This document shows positions 1-9,170 of a stretch of 64,000 nucleotides of DNA, piece by piece (the first letter of the stretch is position 1; every line of letters begins with the position of its first letter). Under the pieces are notes generated by a model that saw nothing but the letters and a program-made list of their open reading frames with translations, made no database searches and was not told the origin of the DNA. Position numbers and translations under genes: made by a program. This DNA is from DATARH01 sp963712835 (lineage in GTDB: Bacteria; Pseudomonadota; Alphaproteobacteria; ATCC43930; CGMCC-115725), in assembly GCA_963712835.1 (NCBI GenBank), contig CAVQJJ010000002.1, positions 248,001-312,000 on the forward strand, written 5' to 3'.

Positions 1-58
1 GAATATGAACTTTGACCACGCGCGGCGAGCCGGCGCCGCGCGAACGGGTTCACCTGGT

Positions 59-168
59 TTGTCATTCCCGCGCAAGCGGGAACCCATGAACACGGACCTC
101 GCCCGGCTTGGCATGGCCCGTGTTCATGGGTGCCGGGTTCGGCCTTTCAGGCCACCCCGGAATGACAA
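59..168. repeat. Dispersed GC-rich palindromic intergenic repeat
   Basis: The stretch opens with TTGTCATTCCCGCGCAAGCG and closes with the inverted match CCCCGGAATGACAA. Inner arms also pair: CCCATGAACACGGAC against CCGTGTTCATGGG. It therefore folds into one long imperfect hairpin of about 110 nt. A related core (CCCGCGGAAGCGGGAACCC) recurs near 2857-2880. This is the kind of small non-coding repeat that is scattered between genes in many alphaproteobacterial genomes. Confidence 0.7.
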
Positions 169-521
169 GTTGGGTGATCGCCGGCCAACGCGGCTCAGAG
201 CCTGACTATGCCTTCTTAATTCCAAACCCGTCCGGCCCGTCTCGAAAATTTATGCCTACCGCCCTTCTCTACCGGCACCGAATAGCGATCGATGCCATGG
301 CGCAGCTCTACCTTCGAGGCGACACGGGAGTCCGGCATAGCCCGTCCGCGGCCGTGCGGCCCGGCGACCTGCCGTTTATCGTCGCCGCCAATATCGCCGC
401 CGGCTGGCTTTACGAGATCGCCGGCCCGTTCTTTTGGGCGGCGCTGGTCGTGATGCTGGCGCTGGGGGGAGTCGCGCCGCGCTGATCCTGGGAAAGGCAG
501 CGCGGCGCCTTCCACCGCCGC
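169..521 (+). other. Gene-poor gap; possible tail of a degraded membrane protein
   Basis: No convincing intact gene lies between the repeat and the aldolase. The only suggestive part is a plus-strand frame ending at 485 whose last 40 or so residues read like the final transmembrane segment of an MFS-type transporter (AAGWLYEIAGPFFWAALVVM). Nothing upstream in that frame looks like the rest of such a protein. It may be a decayed remnant or chance hydrophobicity in GC-rich DNA. Confidence 0.2.
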
Positions 522-1301
522 TCAGCGGAAATTCCCGACCTCGGACCATACCGCGCCGACCGCCTCGCGCGCCGCCTTGGACATCAGGCCGGCATCATTG
601 GCGATCGTCGTCAACCGGAAGCCCATGTTGATCATCCGCGCCGCATAGGCCGGCTGGCCGCAATGGATGCCGGGGTAGATGCCACGCTTCTTGCACGCCG
701 CCAGCAGCACCTCGTACATGCCGAGCTGCTCGGAATCCTCGGTATCGAGCGCCGGCGTTTTGCCCATCGAGAACGCCAGGTCGCTCGGCCCGACATAGAT
801 CGCGCTGATCCCCGGCACGTCGAGGATCGCGTCGATGTTCTCGACCGCCTGGCGCGTCTCGATCATCGGAATGACCAACACCTCATCGTTCGCGGTCTTC
901 TGATAGGTGCCGGCGACGCCATAGGTCGAAGCGCGGATCGGCCCGTTGCTGCGCGCGCCCTTCGGCGGATAGAGCGCATACGACACGAGCGCCCGCGCCT
1001 CCTCGGGCGAGTTGATCATCGGGCAGATGACGCCGTAGGCGCCGGCGTCGAGCACCTTGCCGACGATGCCCGGCTCGTTCCACGGCACCCGCACCAGCTT
1101 CGTCACCGGAAACCGGTCCATCGCCTGGAAGCACTGCACCATCGTCTGGTAGTCCTGGACGCCGTGCTGCATATCGACCGTGATGCTGTCCCAGCCGCAT
1201 TGCGCCATGACCTCGGCCGAGAACCCCGATGGGATCGCCAGCCAGCCATTGACCGCCGCTTTGCCGGCCTGCCACCGCTCTTTCAATTTGTTCTCAGCCA
1301 T
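522..1301 (-). CDS. HpcH/HpaI aldolase family protein
   Basis: 259 residues, the normal size for class II metal-dependent HpcH/HpaI aldolases, which cleave or form 2-keto-3-deoxy acids to give pyruvate plus an aldehyde. Visible family marks are the HG of VDMQHG at residues 43-47 (catalytic His), the metal-ligand Glu in IPMIET (about 148) and the metal-ligand Asp in GPSDLAFSMG (about 174). The ATG at 1301 is chosen over an upstream in-frame ATG at 1379 because it follows GAAGGGGAAAACC and the family starts here. It diverges from the ABC importer genes to its right, so a shared catabolic role is plausible but not shown. The substrate cannot be told from sequence. Confidence 0.88.
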   Translation of the reverse strand: MAENKLKERWQAGKAAVNGWLAIPSGFSAEVMAQCGWDSITVDMQHGVQDYQTMVQCFQAMDRFPVTKLVRVPWNEPGIVGKVLDAGAYGVICPMINSPEEARALVSYALYPPKGARSNGPIRASTYGVAGTYQKTANDEVLVIPMIETRQAVENIDAILDVPGISAIYVGPSDLAFSMGKTPALDTEDSEQLGMYEVLLAACKKRGIYPGIHCGQPAYAARMINMGFRLTTIANDAGLMSKAAREAVGAVWSEVGNFR

Positions 1302-1488
1302 ATGGTTTTCCCCTTCAATCGTCGAATGGACGCCCGCTCGGCGCCAACGCGTCATCACCGGGCGGATCGTACTCCGCATTTCCGGGCGATGGGAACCGCC
1401 GGAACCGAAACCGCTGGTTCCGCAAACCGGATGCTTGCGCTAGGGTCCCGCCAACATCGCGAACAGGGGCTTGCAACCGGGGGAAACG

Positions 1489-2688
1489 ATGCGCCAGCGC
1501 ACCTTGCACACTGCCGTCTCGATCGCCGTGACGCTTTCCGCCGCGCTCCTCTCGCTCGCCGCGCGCGCCGACACGGTCAAGGTCGGCATCATCAACAGCT
1601 ATTCCGGCTTTGTCGCCGAGGCCGCCGACGAGATGCAGAAAGGCATCGATCTCTACGCCAAGCTGCACGACAAGGACTTGCCGGACGGCGTCAAGATCGA
1701 GCTGTTGAAACGCGACGACACCTCCAACCCGGAGGTTGGCAAGCGGCTGGCGCAAGAGCTCATCACCCGCGACCACGTGCAGGCGCTGATGGGGATCATC
1801 CTGTCGCCGGTCGCCGCCGCGGTGGCGCCGCTCACCGCCGAGGCCAAGGTGCCGCTGGTGCTCACCAACGCCGCCGGCGTCCAGCTGACCCGGCTCTCGC
1901 CCTACATCGTCCGCACCTCATTCACCCTGTGGCAGCAATGCCAGCCGATCGGCAAATGGGCCGCGGAGCGGGGCTGGAAGACCGGCTACACCGAAGTCAC
2001 CGACTTCATCGCCGGCCACGATTCCGAAGGCGCCTTCGTCAAGGGCTTCACCGATGGCGGCGGCAAGATACTCGATTCCGTGCGATTCCCGGTGCAGAAC
2101 CCGGACTTCGTTCCCTTCGTCCAGCGGGTCAAGGACGCCAAGCCCGATGTCGCCTTCCTGTGGGTTCCGGCGCAGACCCAGGCGACCGCGATGATGAACG
2201 CGGTGCGCGACCTCGGGCTGCGCGAGGCCGGCATCCACATCGTCTCGGCGCAGGATTTGTTGCCCGACGAACAACTGCCGAAGATGGGCGACACGCCGCT
2301 CGGCCTCATCACCGCCGGCAATTATTCGACCGCCGGCGACCGCCCGGCCAACAAGGCATTCCTCGCCGCCTGGGCCAAGGAATACGGCGACCAGTCGATC
2401 CCCGATTTCTTTTCGGTCGACGGCTGGGACGGGATGGCCGCGATCTACGACCTGGTCAAGCAGACCAAGGGCAAGTTCACCGCCGGCGAGGCAATGGCGT
2501 TTCTTTCGCATTGGAAGAACCCCGACAGCCCGCGCGGCCCGATCGAGATCGACCCGAACACCCGCGACATCGTCCAGAACATCTACATCCGCGAGGTCAA
2601 GAAGGTCGACGGCAAGCTCGCCAATGTCGAGATCCAGACGATCCCCATGGTCAAGGACCCGTGGAAAGAGCTGAACCCGGCGAAGTGA
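1489..2688 (+). CDS. Branched-chain amino acid-type ABC transporter substrate-binding protein
   Basis: 399 residues with a Sec signal peptide (MRQRTLHTAVSIAVTLSAAL, cleavage after AARA) followed by a Peripla_BP_6 / LivK fold beginning DTVKVGIINSYSGF. It would bind its ligand in the periplasm and deliver it to the LivHMGF-like complex encoded just downstream. The ATG at 1489 is preferred over an in-frame TTG at 1471 because GGGGGAAACG lies directly before it and the signal peptide starts there. The next permease gene begins only after about 390 bp of repeat DNA, unusual for such operons. The family also takes amides, aromatic acids and other small organic molecules, so the ligand is unknown. 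Confidence 0.9.
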   Translation: MRQRTLHTAVSIAVTLSAALLSLAARADTVKVGIINSYSGFVAEAADEMQKGIDLYAKLHDKDLPDGVKIELLKRDDTSNPEVGKRLAQELITRDHVQALMGIILSPVAAAVAPLTAEAKVPLVLTNAAGVQLTRLSPYIVRTSFTLWQQCQPIGKWAAERGWKTGYTEVTDFIAGHDSEGAFVKGFTDGGGKILDSVRFPVQNPDFVPFVQRVKDAKPDVAFLWVPAQTQATAMMNAVRDLGLREAGIHIVSAQDLLPDEQLPKMGDTPLGLITAGNYSTAGDRPANKAFLAAWAKEYGDQSIPDFFSVDGWDGMAAIYDLVKQTKGKFTAGEAMAFLSHWKNPDSPRGPIEIDPNTRDIVQNIYIREVKKVDGKLANVEIQTIPMVKDPWKELNPAK

Positions 2689-2724
2689 CGAGCCTTTGAG
2701 ACGGCCGCTGCATGCCGACCGTGC

Positions 2725-3077
2725 GTCCTTCGAGACGCCCACTTCGTGGGCTCCTCAGGATGAGGACGATTTTCGAATGGCATCACGAACCTCCCTCATC
2801 CTGAGAGGCTGACTTGAAATGAATTCAACGTTTCCGATGAGCTGGATTTCTTCGTCTTTCCCGCGGAAGCGGGAACCCAGGGGCGAGCGACGAGGCAGAG
2901 GTCCAAGTTCCAGCCTCGGCTGAGGCTGAGCCATTGACCCGCCGGTACGGTCGCCCTGGGCCCCCGCTTTCGCGGCGGAGACGATAATTGTTTGACTGGG
3001 TTGATTTCATTTTGAGTCTGACTCCGAGGAGCGCCCATGGACTTTAGTCCAGGGCGCGTCTCGAAGGCGAAGGACGC
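2725..3077. repeat. Dispersed repeat with CCTTCGAGACGC / GCGTCTCGAAGG arms, interrupted by an insertion
   Basis: The left arm CGTCCTTCGAGACGCCCAC with CTCCTCAGGATGAGG (about 2725-2765) is matched by the inverted right arm GCGCGTCTCGAAGG (about 3054-3067). The same family appears intact at 18365-18475, where the two arms are about 110 bp apart. Here the right half is displaced by a 220-bp insertion at 2806-3025. The whole block sits between the binding-protein gene and the first permease gene of the ABC importer. Confidence 0.7.
2806..3025. mobile_element. MITE-like insertion nested in a dispersed repeat
   Basis: The insertion begins AGGCTGACTTGAAATGAA and ends TTCATTTTGAGTCTGACTCC. The two ends are imperfect terminal inverted repeats of about 22 bp, about 17 matching by eye. 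It is flanked by GAG on both sides (2803-2805 and 3026-3028), and removing it with one GAG restores CCTGAGGAGC, as in the related copy near 18436-18450. Inside are further inverted segments (CCCGCGGAAGCGGGAACCC and GGGCCCCCGCTTTCGCGG). It has no coding capacity, as expected for a non-autonomous element. No transposase is seen in the window. Confidence 0.55.
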
Positions 3078-3080
3078 ACG

Positions 3081-3953
3081 ATGAGCACAATCATCGACGC
3101 CGTCACCGGCATCGGCCTGCACGGCCTCGCCTTTGCGATGGTGCTCTATCTGATCTCGGTCGGCTTGTCGGTGACGATGGGGCTGATGGGGTTCGTCAAT
3201 CTGGCGCATGGCGTCTTCGCGATGCTCGGCGGCTATGTGCTGACCCAGTTGATGCGCCGCTACGGTGTGCCCTTTGCTCTCGCTTTGCCGGCCGCCGCGA
3301 TCGCCTGCGGGCTCGTCAGCGTACCTTTGGAGCGGCTGCTCTACCGTCGCTTCTACGGCGGAGAAGAACTCGACCAGGTTCTGCTGACGATGGGCCTCAT
3401 CTTCGTCTCCGTCGCCGGTGCGACCTATTTTTGGGGACCCTTGTCCCAGCAATTGGAGCCGCCGGCTTGGCTCAGCGGCCAGGTCGATCTCGGCTTCCGT
3501 TACTTTCCGGCCTACCGCTTCTTCCTGATCGTCTGCGGGGCGGTGCTGGTGACGGTCTTGTGGCTCGGCCTGGAGCGCACCCGGTTCGGCGCCCAGATCC
3601 GCGCCGCGGTCGACAATTTGCGCATGGCGCAATCGGTCGGGATCAACACCTCGCGCCTCTTCATGCTGACCTTCGCGCTGGGCAGCGGCCTTGCGGGCTT
3701 GGGCGGCGCGCTCGGCGCCGATTTGTTGGCGATCACCCCGTCCTACGCGCTGCAAAACCTCGTCTATTTCATCATTGTCGTCGCCGTCGGCGGGCTCGGC
3801 AGCATTCGCGGTCCCTTTGTCGCCGCGTTGCTGATCGGCATCGCCGACACCGGCCTCAAATACCTCGTGCCGCAGCTCGGCGCTTTCTTCATCTATGCGT
3901 TGACCATGGCCTTGTTGCTGTGGCGGCCGCAGGGCCTCTTCGGCCGAGCCTGA
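3081..3953 (+). CDS. livH: Branched-chain amino acid-type ABC transporter permease (LivH family)
   Basis: 290 residues, a polytopic inner-membrane protein with the LivH hallmark GLMGFVNLAHGVFAMLGGY near the N terminus and the conserved ABC-coupling stretch RAAVDNLRMAQSVGIN in the cytoplasmic loop. It forms one half of the translocation pore with the LivM-type protein that follows. Its stop overlaps the start of that gene (TGATG arrangement around 3951-3955), indicating translational coupling. The start lies immediately after the repeat block, so that block probably supplies the 5' untranslated region. Confidence 0.92.
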   Translation: MSTIIDAVTGIGLHGLAFAMVLYLISVGLSVTMGLMGFVNLAHGVFAMLGGYVLTQLMRRYGVPFALALPAAAIACGLVSVPLERLLYRRFYGGEELDQVLLTMGLIFVSVAGATYFWGPLSQQLEPPAWLSGQVDLGFRYFPAYRFFLIVCGAVLVTVLWLGLERTRFGAQIRAAVDNLRMAQSVGINTSRLFMLTFALGSGLAGLGGALGADLLAITPSYALQNLVYFIIVVAVGGLGSIRGPFVAALLIGIADTGLKYLVPQLGAFFIYALTMALLLWRPQGLFGRA

Positions 3954-4930
3954 TGCCCTCCGTCACCGATCGCAGCGCCGTCATCGACGCGTTCGCGCGG
4001 CGTCACCGTTACCGGCCTCTCGAAGCGACCCCGTGGGTTCTCGCTGTCCTTGCCTATTTTTTGCTGCCGGACTATCTGCCGCTCGGCGCGCAGATTTTCG
4101 CGACGATCCTCTTCGTGCTCTCGACCGATTTGGTGCTCGGCTATGCCGGGATCGTGACGCTCGGCCAGGCGGCTTTCTTCGGCTCCGGCGCCTATACCGC
4201 CGGCATCCTCGCGGCGAACGGCTGGGGCGAGCCGATCAGCGGCCTTGTCGCCGCGATGGCGGTGGCGGCGCTTATCGGCCTCCTGTCCGGGCTCATCATC
4301 CTGCGCACGACGGGGCTGGCGCTGCTGATACAGACCCTCATCGTCGCCTCGATGCTCTACGAGCTGGCCAACAAGGCGGGGCGCTGGACCGGCGGTGACG
4401 ACGGGCTGCAGGGCATGGATGTCTGGCCGATCTTCGGCGTCTTCCATTTCGGCCTGTTCGGCCATGTCGCCTACATCTATTGCCTCATCGTGCTGTTTCT
4501 CGGCTGGCTCACCGTTCGGGCGATCGTGCATTCGCCGTTCGGCCGCTCGCTGACGGGGACGCGCGAGAACGTCGCCCGCATGCATGCGATCGGCGCGCCG
4601 GTCAGGCGCCGTCTGCTCATCGTTTACACCATCGCGGCGGCATTGGCCGGTGCGTCCGGTGCGCTGATCGCGCAAACGACGAGCTTTGTCGGCCTGACGT
4701 CGCTCAGCCTCGAACGCTCGGGCAACGCGCTGATCATGTTGATCATCGGCGGCGTCGGCCAGCTCTACGGCGCGTTCGTCGGCGTGCCGCTGTTCATGAT
4801 CGCGCAGGACCGCTTCTCCGAGATCGACCCGGTCTATTGGTATTTCTGGCTCGGCGTGCTGATGATCGCGGTCGTCCTGTTCGCTCGCGGCGGTGTGCTA
4901 GGGCTCCTGGAGCGGCTGTGGCGGCGATGA
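3953..4930 (+). CDS. livM: Branched-chain amino acid-type ABC transporter permease (LivM family)
   Basis: 325 residues with about eight hydrophobic segments. It has the LivM signature LGYAGIVTLGQAAFFGSGAY around residues 60-80 and the EAA-like loop GRSLTGTRENVARMHAIG. The ATG at 3953 overlaps the stop of the LivH gene by one base, and its own stop overlaps the next ATG (ATGA at 4927-4930). An upstream open frame extends to 3431 but lies inside the LivH gene in another frame, so it was not used. It pairs with LivH to make the importer channel. Confidence 0.92.
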   Translation: MPSVTDRSAVIDAFARRHRYRPLEATPWVLAVLAYFLLPDYLPLGAQIFATILFVLSTDLVLGYAGIVTLGQAAFFGSGAYTAGILAANGWGEPISGLVAAMAVAALIGLLSGLIILRTTGLALLIQTLIVASMLYELANKAGRWTGGDDGLQGMDVWPIFGVFHFGLFGHVAYIYCLIVLFLGWLTVRAIVHSPFGRSLTGTRENVARMHAIGAPVRRRLLIVYTIAAALAGASGALIAQTTSFVGLTSLSLERSGNALIMLIIGGVGQLYGAFVGVPLFMIAQDRFSEIDPVYWYFWLGVLMIAVVLFARGGVLGLLERLWRR

Positions 4931-5679
4931 GCGATGCCGCGCTGGAGACCCGCGGCCTCTCCAAAAGCTTCGGCGCGCTCAGCGTCGCCAGCGCGATCGA
5001 CTTTCGTCTCGAAAAAGGCGCGCGCCACGCGCTGATAGGGCCGAACGGCGCCGGCAAGACCAGCTTTGTGAACCTGCTGACCGGCGCGCTGCGGCCAAGC
5101 GGCGGCACGATCCATCTCGACAGCGCCGACATCACCCATCTCGCGCAATCGCTGCGCGTCAAACGCGGCCTCGCCCGGACGTTCCAGATCAACACCCTGT
5201 TCCGCCGCCTCTGCGTGCTGGAGAACGTGACCTTGGCGATCGCCGAGCGCGAGGGCGTGGCGGGAGCGCTGTTGCGCCCCGCCGGCCGCCATCGCGCGAT
5301 CATCGAGGAGGCGTACAGTCTGTTGGAGACGCTCGGCCTCGCCGATGCGGCGCTGCAGCCGGTCAACGCGCTGGCTTACGGACGCCAACGTCTGGTCGAA
5401 ATTGCCGTGGCGCTGGGTCTCGCACCCAAAGTGCTGCTGCTCGACGAACCGGCGGCCGGTATCCCCTCGGGCGAGAGCGGCGTCATCGTCGACATGCTCG
5501 AACGGCTGCCGGCCGACATCTCGGTGCTGATCATCGAGCACGACATGGACCTGGTGTTTCGCCTGGCGACGACGATCACCGTGCTGGTGCAGGGCCGCAT
5601 CCTCGTCGAAGGCCCGCCCGAGGCGATCGCCGGCGATCCGCGCGTCCGCGAAGTCTACCTCGGCGACCGCAAGCGATGA
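4927..5679 (+). CDS. livG: ABC transporter ATP-binding protein (LivG family)
   Basis: 250 residues. The Walker A motif GPNGAGKTSF is at about residues 38-47 and Walker B is VLLLDEPAAGI. The typical LivG segment RGLARTFQINTLF contains the Q-loop, and a switch His follows in LIIEHDMDLVF. The usual LSGG signature reads LAYGRQRLVEIA, the normal LivG variant. It overlaps the permease gene by four bases and the LivF gene by four bases. It powers transport through the LivHM pore as a heterodimer with the next gene product. Confidence 0.92.
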   Translation: MSDAALETRGLSKSFGALSVASAIDFRLEKGARHALIGPNGAGKTSFVNLLTGALRPSGGTIHLDSADITHLAQSLRVKRGLARTFQINTLFRRLCVLENVTLAIAEREGVAGALLRPAGRHRAIIEEAYSLLETLGLADAALQPVNALAYGRQRLVEIAVALGLAPKVLLLDEPAAGIPSGESGVIVDMLERLPADISVLIIEHDMDLVFRLATTITVLVQGRILVEGPPEAIAGDPRVREVYLGDRKR

Positions 5680-6383
5680 CTGGGCTCATCCTCGAAGGCG
5701 TCGTCGCCGGCTACGGCGAGACGGTCGTCGTCGAAGGCATCTCGCTCGTCGTGCCAACGGGCGGCACGCTCGCCGTGCTGGGCCGCAACGGCGTCGGCAA
5801 GACGACGCTGCTGGCGACGATCATGGGCCACACCAACTTGCGCGCCGGCCGGATCGGTTTCGCCGGCGATGACATCTCCAACCTGGCGCCCTACCGCCGC
5901 GCCCGACGCGGCATCGGCTTCGTGCCGCAGGAGCGCGAGATTTTCCACTCGCTGACCGTGGCCGAGAATCTGACGGTCGCGGCCCGCCCGGGCGGCTGGT
6001 CGCTCGCGCGGGTCTACGACCTCTTCCCGCCGCTCGCCTCGCGCCGCTTCAATCGCGGCAACCAGCTGTCCGGCGGCGAGCAGCAGATGCTGGCGATCGG
6101 CCGCGCGCTGATGGGCAACCCGTCGCTCTTACTGATGGACGAGCCGCTGGAAGGGCTGGCGCCGGTGATCGTCGACAGCCTGCTCGACGCCTTCGACTGG
6201 CTGAAGCGCGAGCAGACCTTGGCGATGGTGCTGATCGAGCAGCATGCGCGGATCGCGCTCGAATTCGCGAGCCAAGCGATCGTCCTCGATCGCGGTACGA
6301 TCGTGTTTTATGGCGAAAGCAGCCTCCTCCTGGGCGACCCGGATCGTCTGCACCGGCTGATCGGGGTCAACGCCGACCGCTAA
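5676..6383 (+). CDS. livF: ABC transporter ATP-binding protein (LivF family)
   Basis: 235 residues, the expected length for LivF. Walker A GRNGVGKTTLL is near residue 37, the LivF-typical RRGIGFVPQEREIFHSLTV holds the Q-loop, LSGGEQQMLAIGRALM is the ABC signature, and LLLMDEPLEGLAP is Walker B. It overlaps the LivG gene by ATGA. It completes a full LivHMGF-type importer with the binding protein at 1489-2688. The operon may continue into the flavin oxidoreductase 150 bp downstream. Confidence 0.92.
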   Translation: MTGLILEGVVAGYGETVVVEGISLVVPTGGTLAVLGRNGVGKTTLLATIMGHTNLRAGRIGFAGDDISNLAPYRRARRGIGFVPQEREIFHSLTVAENLTVAARPGGWSLARVYDLFPPLASRRFNRGNQLSGGEQQMLAIGRALMGNPSLLLMDEPLEGLAPVIVDSLLDAFDWLKREQTLAMVLIEQHARIALEFASQAIVLDRGTIVFYGESSLLLGDPDRLHRLIGVNADR

Positions 6384-6536
6384 CAACCTCGACCACTTCG
6401 ATGCGCTGGATTGGTCGGCTCGGCCCACAGCGCCCGCATCACCCGCACCTGGCCGGTGGATCGAGGTTTCCCCTTGTCTTTGCCGAGGCCGGTGCGGGGG
6501 TTATGCTGCGCTCACGGATTGGTGAGGGTGAGGGCG

Positions 6537-7673
6537 ATGATCAAGCGGTTTCATGCACTTTATGTCGGCCAGATCGACCTCGACAATGTCGGCCTCAGCG
6601 GCACGCCGGCGAACGAACGGCGCTACTCGAGTGAGCGTCTCGCCGAGGTGTTTGAGACCTCGCGGCGGGTCGCCAAGGTAATGGACGAACTCGGCTATTA
6701 CTGCTTCTGGGCGGCCGAGCACCACTTCCAGCACGAGGGCTATGAGTGCATCCCCAACCTCATCCAATGGGGGCTGTGGCTGGCGACGCAGACCAAGCAG
6801 CTCAAATTCGGCTGCGGCTTCAACATCCTCCCGATGTGGCACCCGATCCGCCTCGCCGAGGATTACGCGATGGCCGATATCGTCACCGACGGGCGCGTGG
6901 TGATGGGGGTGGGGCGCGGCTACCACACGCGCGAGGTCGAGACGTTCGGTGCGCCGCTGCTCGATGCGCAGGCCAATCGCGAGATTTTCGAGGAAGGGCT
7001 CGACCTGCTCCTCAAGTGCTTTAACGAGGAAAGCTTCAGCCACAAGGGCAAATACTTCACCTGTCCGCCGGGTGTGCCCTATCGCGGCTATGACCTCAAA
7101 GAAATCACCATGGTGCCGCGGCCGAAGCACCTTCCAGCCGAAATCTACATGCCGATCGCCAGCGGCCGCACCATCGACCTGATGGCGCAGAAGGGGCTCA
7201 AGGCGATGGTGACGCTGAACGGCGAGAAAATCCTCGACGACGTGGTGCAGGCCTTCCACCAGGCCTGCGAGAAGCACGGCCGGGCGGGGCCGATCGGCAA
7301 GGACATGGTGTGGGGCGCGGGCATCTACCTCGCCGACAGTGAGGAGGAAGCGATCCGCCGGCTCGAACCGGCGCATGATGAGCGCTTCAAATGGTTCGCG
7401 CCCTTCGGTTTCGTGCGCTACGCCGACGAGCAGGGTCGCACATGGGGCAGCCCCGGCGCGCCGACGTCGATCCCGACGCTCAGGGAAGGCGTGAAGCAGA
7501 AGGCCTGGTTCTGCGGCCGGCCGGAGGACGTCATCGCCGGCATCAAGTCGGTCGAGGCGCGCTATCCCGGCCTCGAGGACTTCATGATCCACTGGGCCGA
7601 GGGCCTGTCGCCGGCCGAGTTCACCGAGCAACTGCGGTGGTTCGCGAAAGAGGTGATGCCGGCGTTCAAGTAA
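6537..7673 (+). CDS. LLM class flavin-dependent oxidoreductase
   Basis: 378 residues with the bacterial luciferase-like (TIM barrel) pattern: LGYYCFWAAEHHF near the N terminus, LKFGCGFNILPMWHPIRLAEDYAM, then TDGRVVMGVGRGY. Members use reduced flavin to oxidise small organic substrates. The ATG at 6537 follows GGTGAGGGTGAGGGCG. An in-frame start at 6411 would add a low-complexity leader unlike the family. The gene lies between a LivHMGF-type importer and an MFS transporter, which suggests catabolism of whatever those transporters bring in, but the substrate is unknown. Confidence 0.85.
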   Translation: MIKRFHALYVGQIDLDNVGLSGTPANERRYSSERLAEVFETSRRVAKVMDELGYYCFWAAEHHFQHEGYECIPNLIQWGLWLATQTKQLKFGCGFNILPMWHPIRLAEDYAMADIVTDGRVVMGVGRGYHTREVETFGAPLLDAQANREIFEEGLDLLLKCFNEESFSHKGKYFTCPPGVPYRGYDLKEITMVPRPKHLPAEIYMPIASGRTIDLMAQKGLKAMVTLNGEKILDDVVQAFHQACEKHGRAGPIGKDMVWGAGIYLADSEEEAIRRLEPAHDERFKWFAPFGFVRYADEQGRTWGSPGAPTSIPTLREGVKQKAWFCGRPEDVIAGIKSVEARYPGLEDFMIHWAEGLSPAEFTEQLRWFAKEVMPAFK

Positions 7674-7808
7674 TCGGTAAACCCACTCCCGCAAGCGGGA
7701 GCGGGAATTGACTGCGGCGAAGCCGCTGGTGGCGCGCACGCGGCGCCTGACGTATAGTCTCCTCAACAATCACGAAGCGCCCGCGAGGCGTTGAACGGGG
7801 AGGCTCTC

Positions 7809-9149
7809 ATGTCGGAAACCGCGCTCGCGGTGTCGTCTCCATGGTATCGCACGCTCAACAGCCAGCAGTGGAAAGTGCTGTTCGCCTCGAACCTGGGGTG
7901 GCTGTTCGACGGGTTCGAGATTTACGCGCTGTTCGTGACGGTCGGGTTCGCGCTGCACCAGCTGCTTGACCCGTCGCAATATTCGGCGATTCCGAAATAT
8001 GCCGGCTATGTGCTGGCGATGACGGTGTTCGGCTGGGCGACCGGCGGCGTCATCGGCGGCATCATCGCCGATTACATCGGCCGCAAGCGAACGATGATGC
8101 TGGCGATCCTCGCCTATTCGCTGACGACCGGGCTCTCCGCCTTTGCCTGGAGCTGGGAATCGTTCGCGGTGCTGCGGTTTCTGGTCGGTGTCGGGATCGG
8201 CTCGGAATGGGCGACCGGGGCGTCGATCGTCTCCGAATTGTGGCCCGACCATGCGCGCGGCAAGGGCGGCGGGCTTCTGCAATGCGGCGCCGGGATTGGG
8301 GGCATTCTCGCCTCGGCGCTGTGGATCGTCATCGGCACGGCAGGGCCGGGCGCGTGGCGCTATATGTACCTGATCGGCGTGCTGCCAGCGCTGGTGTGCC
8401 TGTGGATCTGGAAGAACATCCCGGAATCGCCGCGCTGGGAGCAGACAAACGAGCGGCGCCGCGAAGCGCGGGCGATCCGGGCGAGCGGCGGAACCGTCGA
8501 GGGCGAGCATGCCGCGCTCACTCGCTTCACGGTCTCCGACCTCTTCGCCGAGAAGGCGGTGCGCCGACCGCTCATCGCGTCGTTCCTCATGATGCTGTCG
8601 GTCACCTTCGCGTTCTGGGGCGTGGCGACGTTCATCCCGACCTATGTCGGCGGGGTCGCCGCCAAGGCGGGTGGCTCGGCGGCGGAATTTGCCGGCTATG
8701 CCTCGATGATCACCAATATTTGCGGCACCGTCGGCTTTGTCGCCCTCGGCTTCCTCGCCGACGCGATCGGCCGCAAGCCGACCGTGATGCTGTGGTACGC
8801 CGCGTGCCTGGTGCTGACGCCGGTGGTCTATTTGTGGGCGCAGGACCTGCGCGTGCTGTTGCCGTGCGTCGGCCTGTTCGGCTTCTTCACGCTGGGGATC
8901 TGGGCATGGGCGCCGGTCTGGCTGCCCGAGCTGTTCCCGACACGGATGCGCGGCACGGCGATCGCCTTCACCTTCAACGCGCCGCGTTTCATCTCGTGCA
9001 TCGGGCCGCTGATCGCCGGCTCGCTGATCGTCGGGCTCGGCGGCTACGGACCGGCGGCGACGCTGGTCGGACTGTTCTTCATCCTCGGCGTCGCCGCGGC
9101 GCCGTTCCTGCCCGAGACCAACGGTAAGCCGCTGCCCGATACGATGTGA
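7809..9149 (+). CDS. MFS transporter, metabolite/sugar-type
   Basis: 446 residues with about 12 hydrophobic segments. The MFS loop motif appears as DYIGRKRTMMLAILAYS after helix 2 and again as DAIGRKPTVMLWYAA after helix 8, the two-fold repeat expected of the family. WLFDGFEIYALFVTVGF in helix 1 is typical of the aromatic acid/metabolite:H+ symporter branch. The ATG at 7809 follows GGGGAGGCTCTC. Downstream lies only a repeat and a broken gene. Likely an organic-acid importer working with the neighbouring catabolic genes; the substrate is inferred only from family. Confidence 0.88.
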   Translation: MSETALAVSSPWYRTLNSQQWKVLFASNLGWLFDGFEIYALFVTVGFALHQLLDPSQYSAIPKYAGYVLAMTVFGWATGGVIGGIIADYIGRKRTMMLAILAYSLTTGLSAFAWSWESFAVLRFLVGVGIGSEWATGASIVSELWPDHARGKGGGLLQCGAGIGGILASALWIVIGTAGPGAWRYMYLIGVLPALVCLWIWKNIPESPRWEQTNERRREARAIRASGGTVEGEHAALTRFTVSDLFAEKAVRRPLIASFLMMLSVTFAFWGVATFIPTYVGGVAAKAGGSAAEFAGYASMITNICGTVGFVALGFLADAIGRKPTVMLWYAACLVLTPVVYLWAQDLRVLLPCVGLFGFFTLGIWAWAPVWLPELFPTRMRGTAIAFTFNAPRFISCIGPLIAGSLIVGLGGYGPAATLVGLFFILGVAAAPFLPETNGKPLPDTM

Positions 9150-9170
9150 GGGCGGCCTAGCGCGACGCGA

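Noticed and set aside
108..485. 125-residue plus-strand open frame as an intact membrane protein
   Set aside because: It begins inside a palindromic repeat, and only the last 40 residues look like a membrane helix.
663..2699. 678-residue plus-strand open frame across the aldolase and the binding-protein genes
   Set aside because: It runs antisense to the aldolase and out of frame with the binding protein, is made of Arg/Ala/Pro-rich low-complexity sequence, and is a product of high third-position GC.
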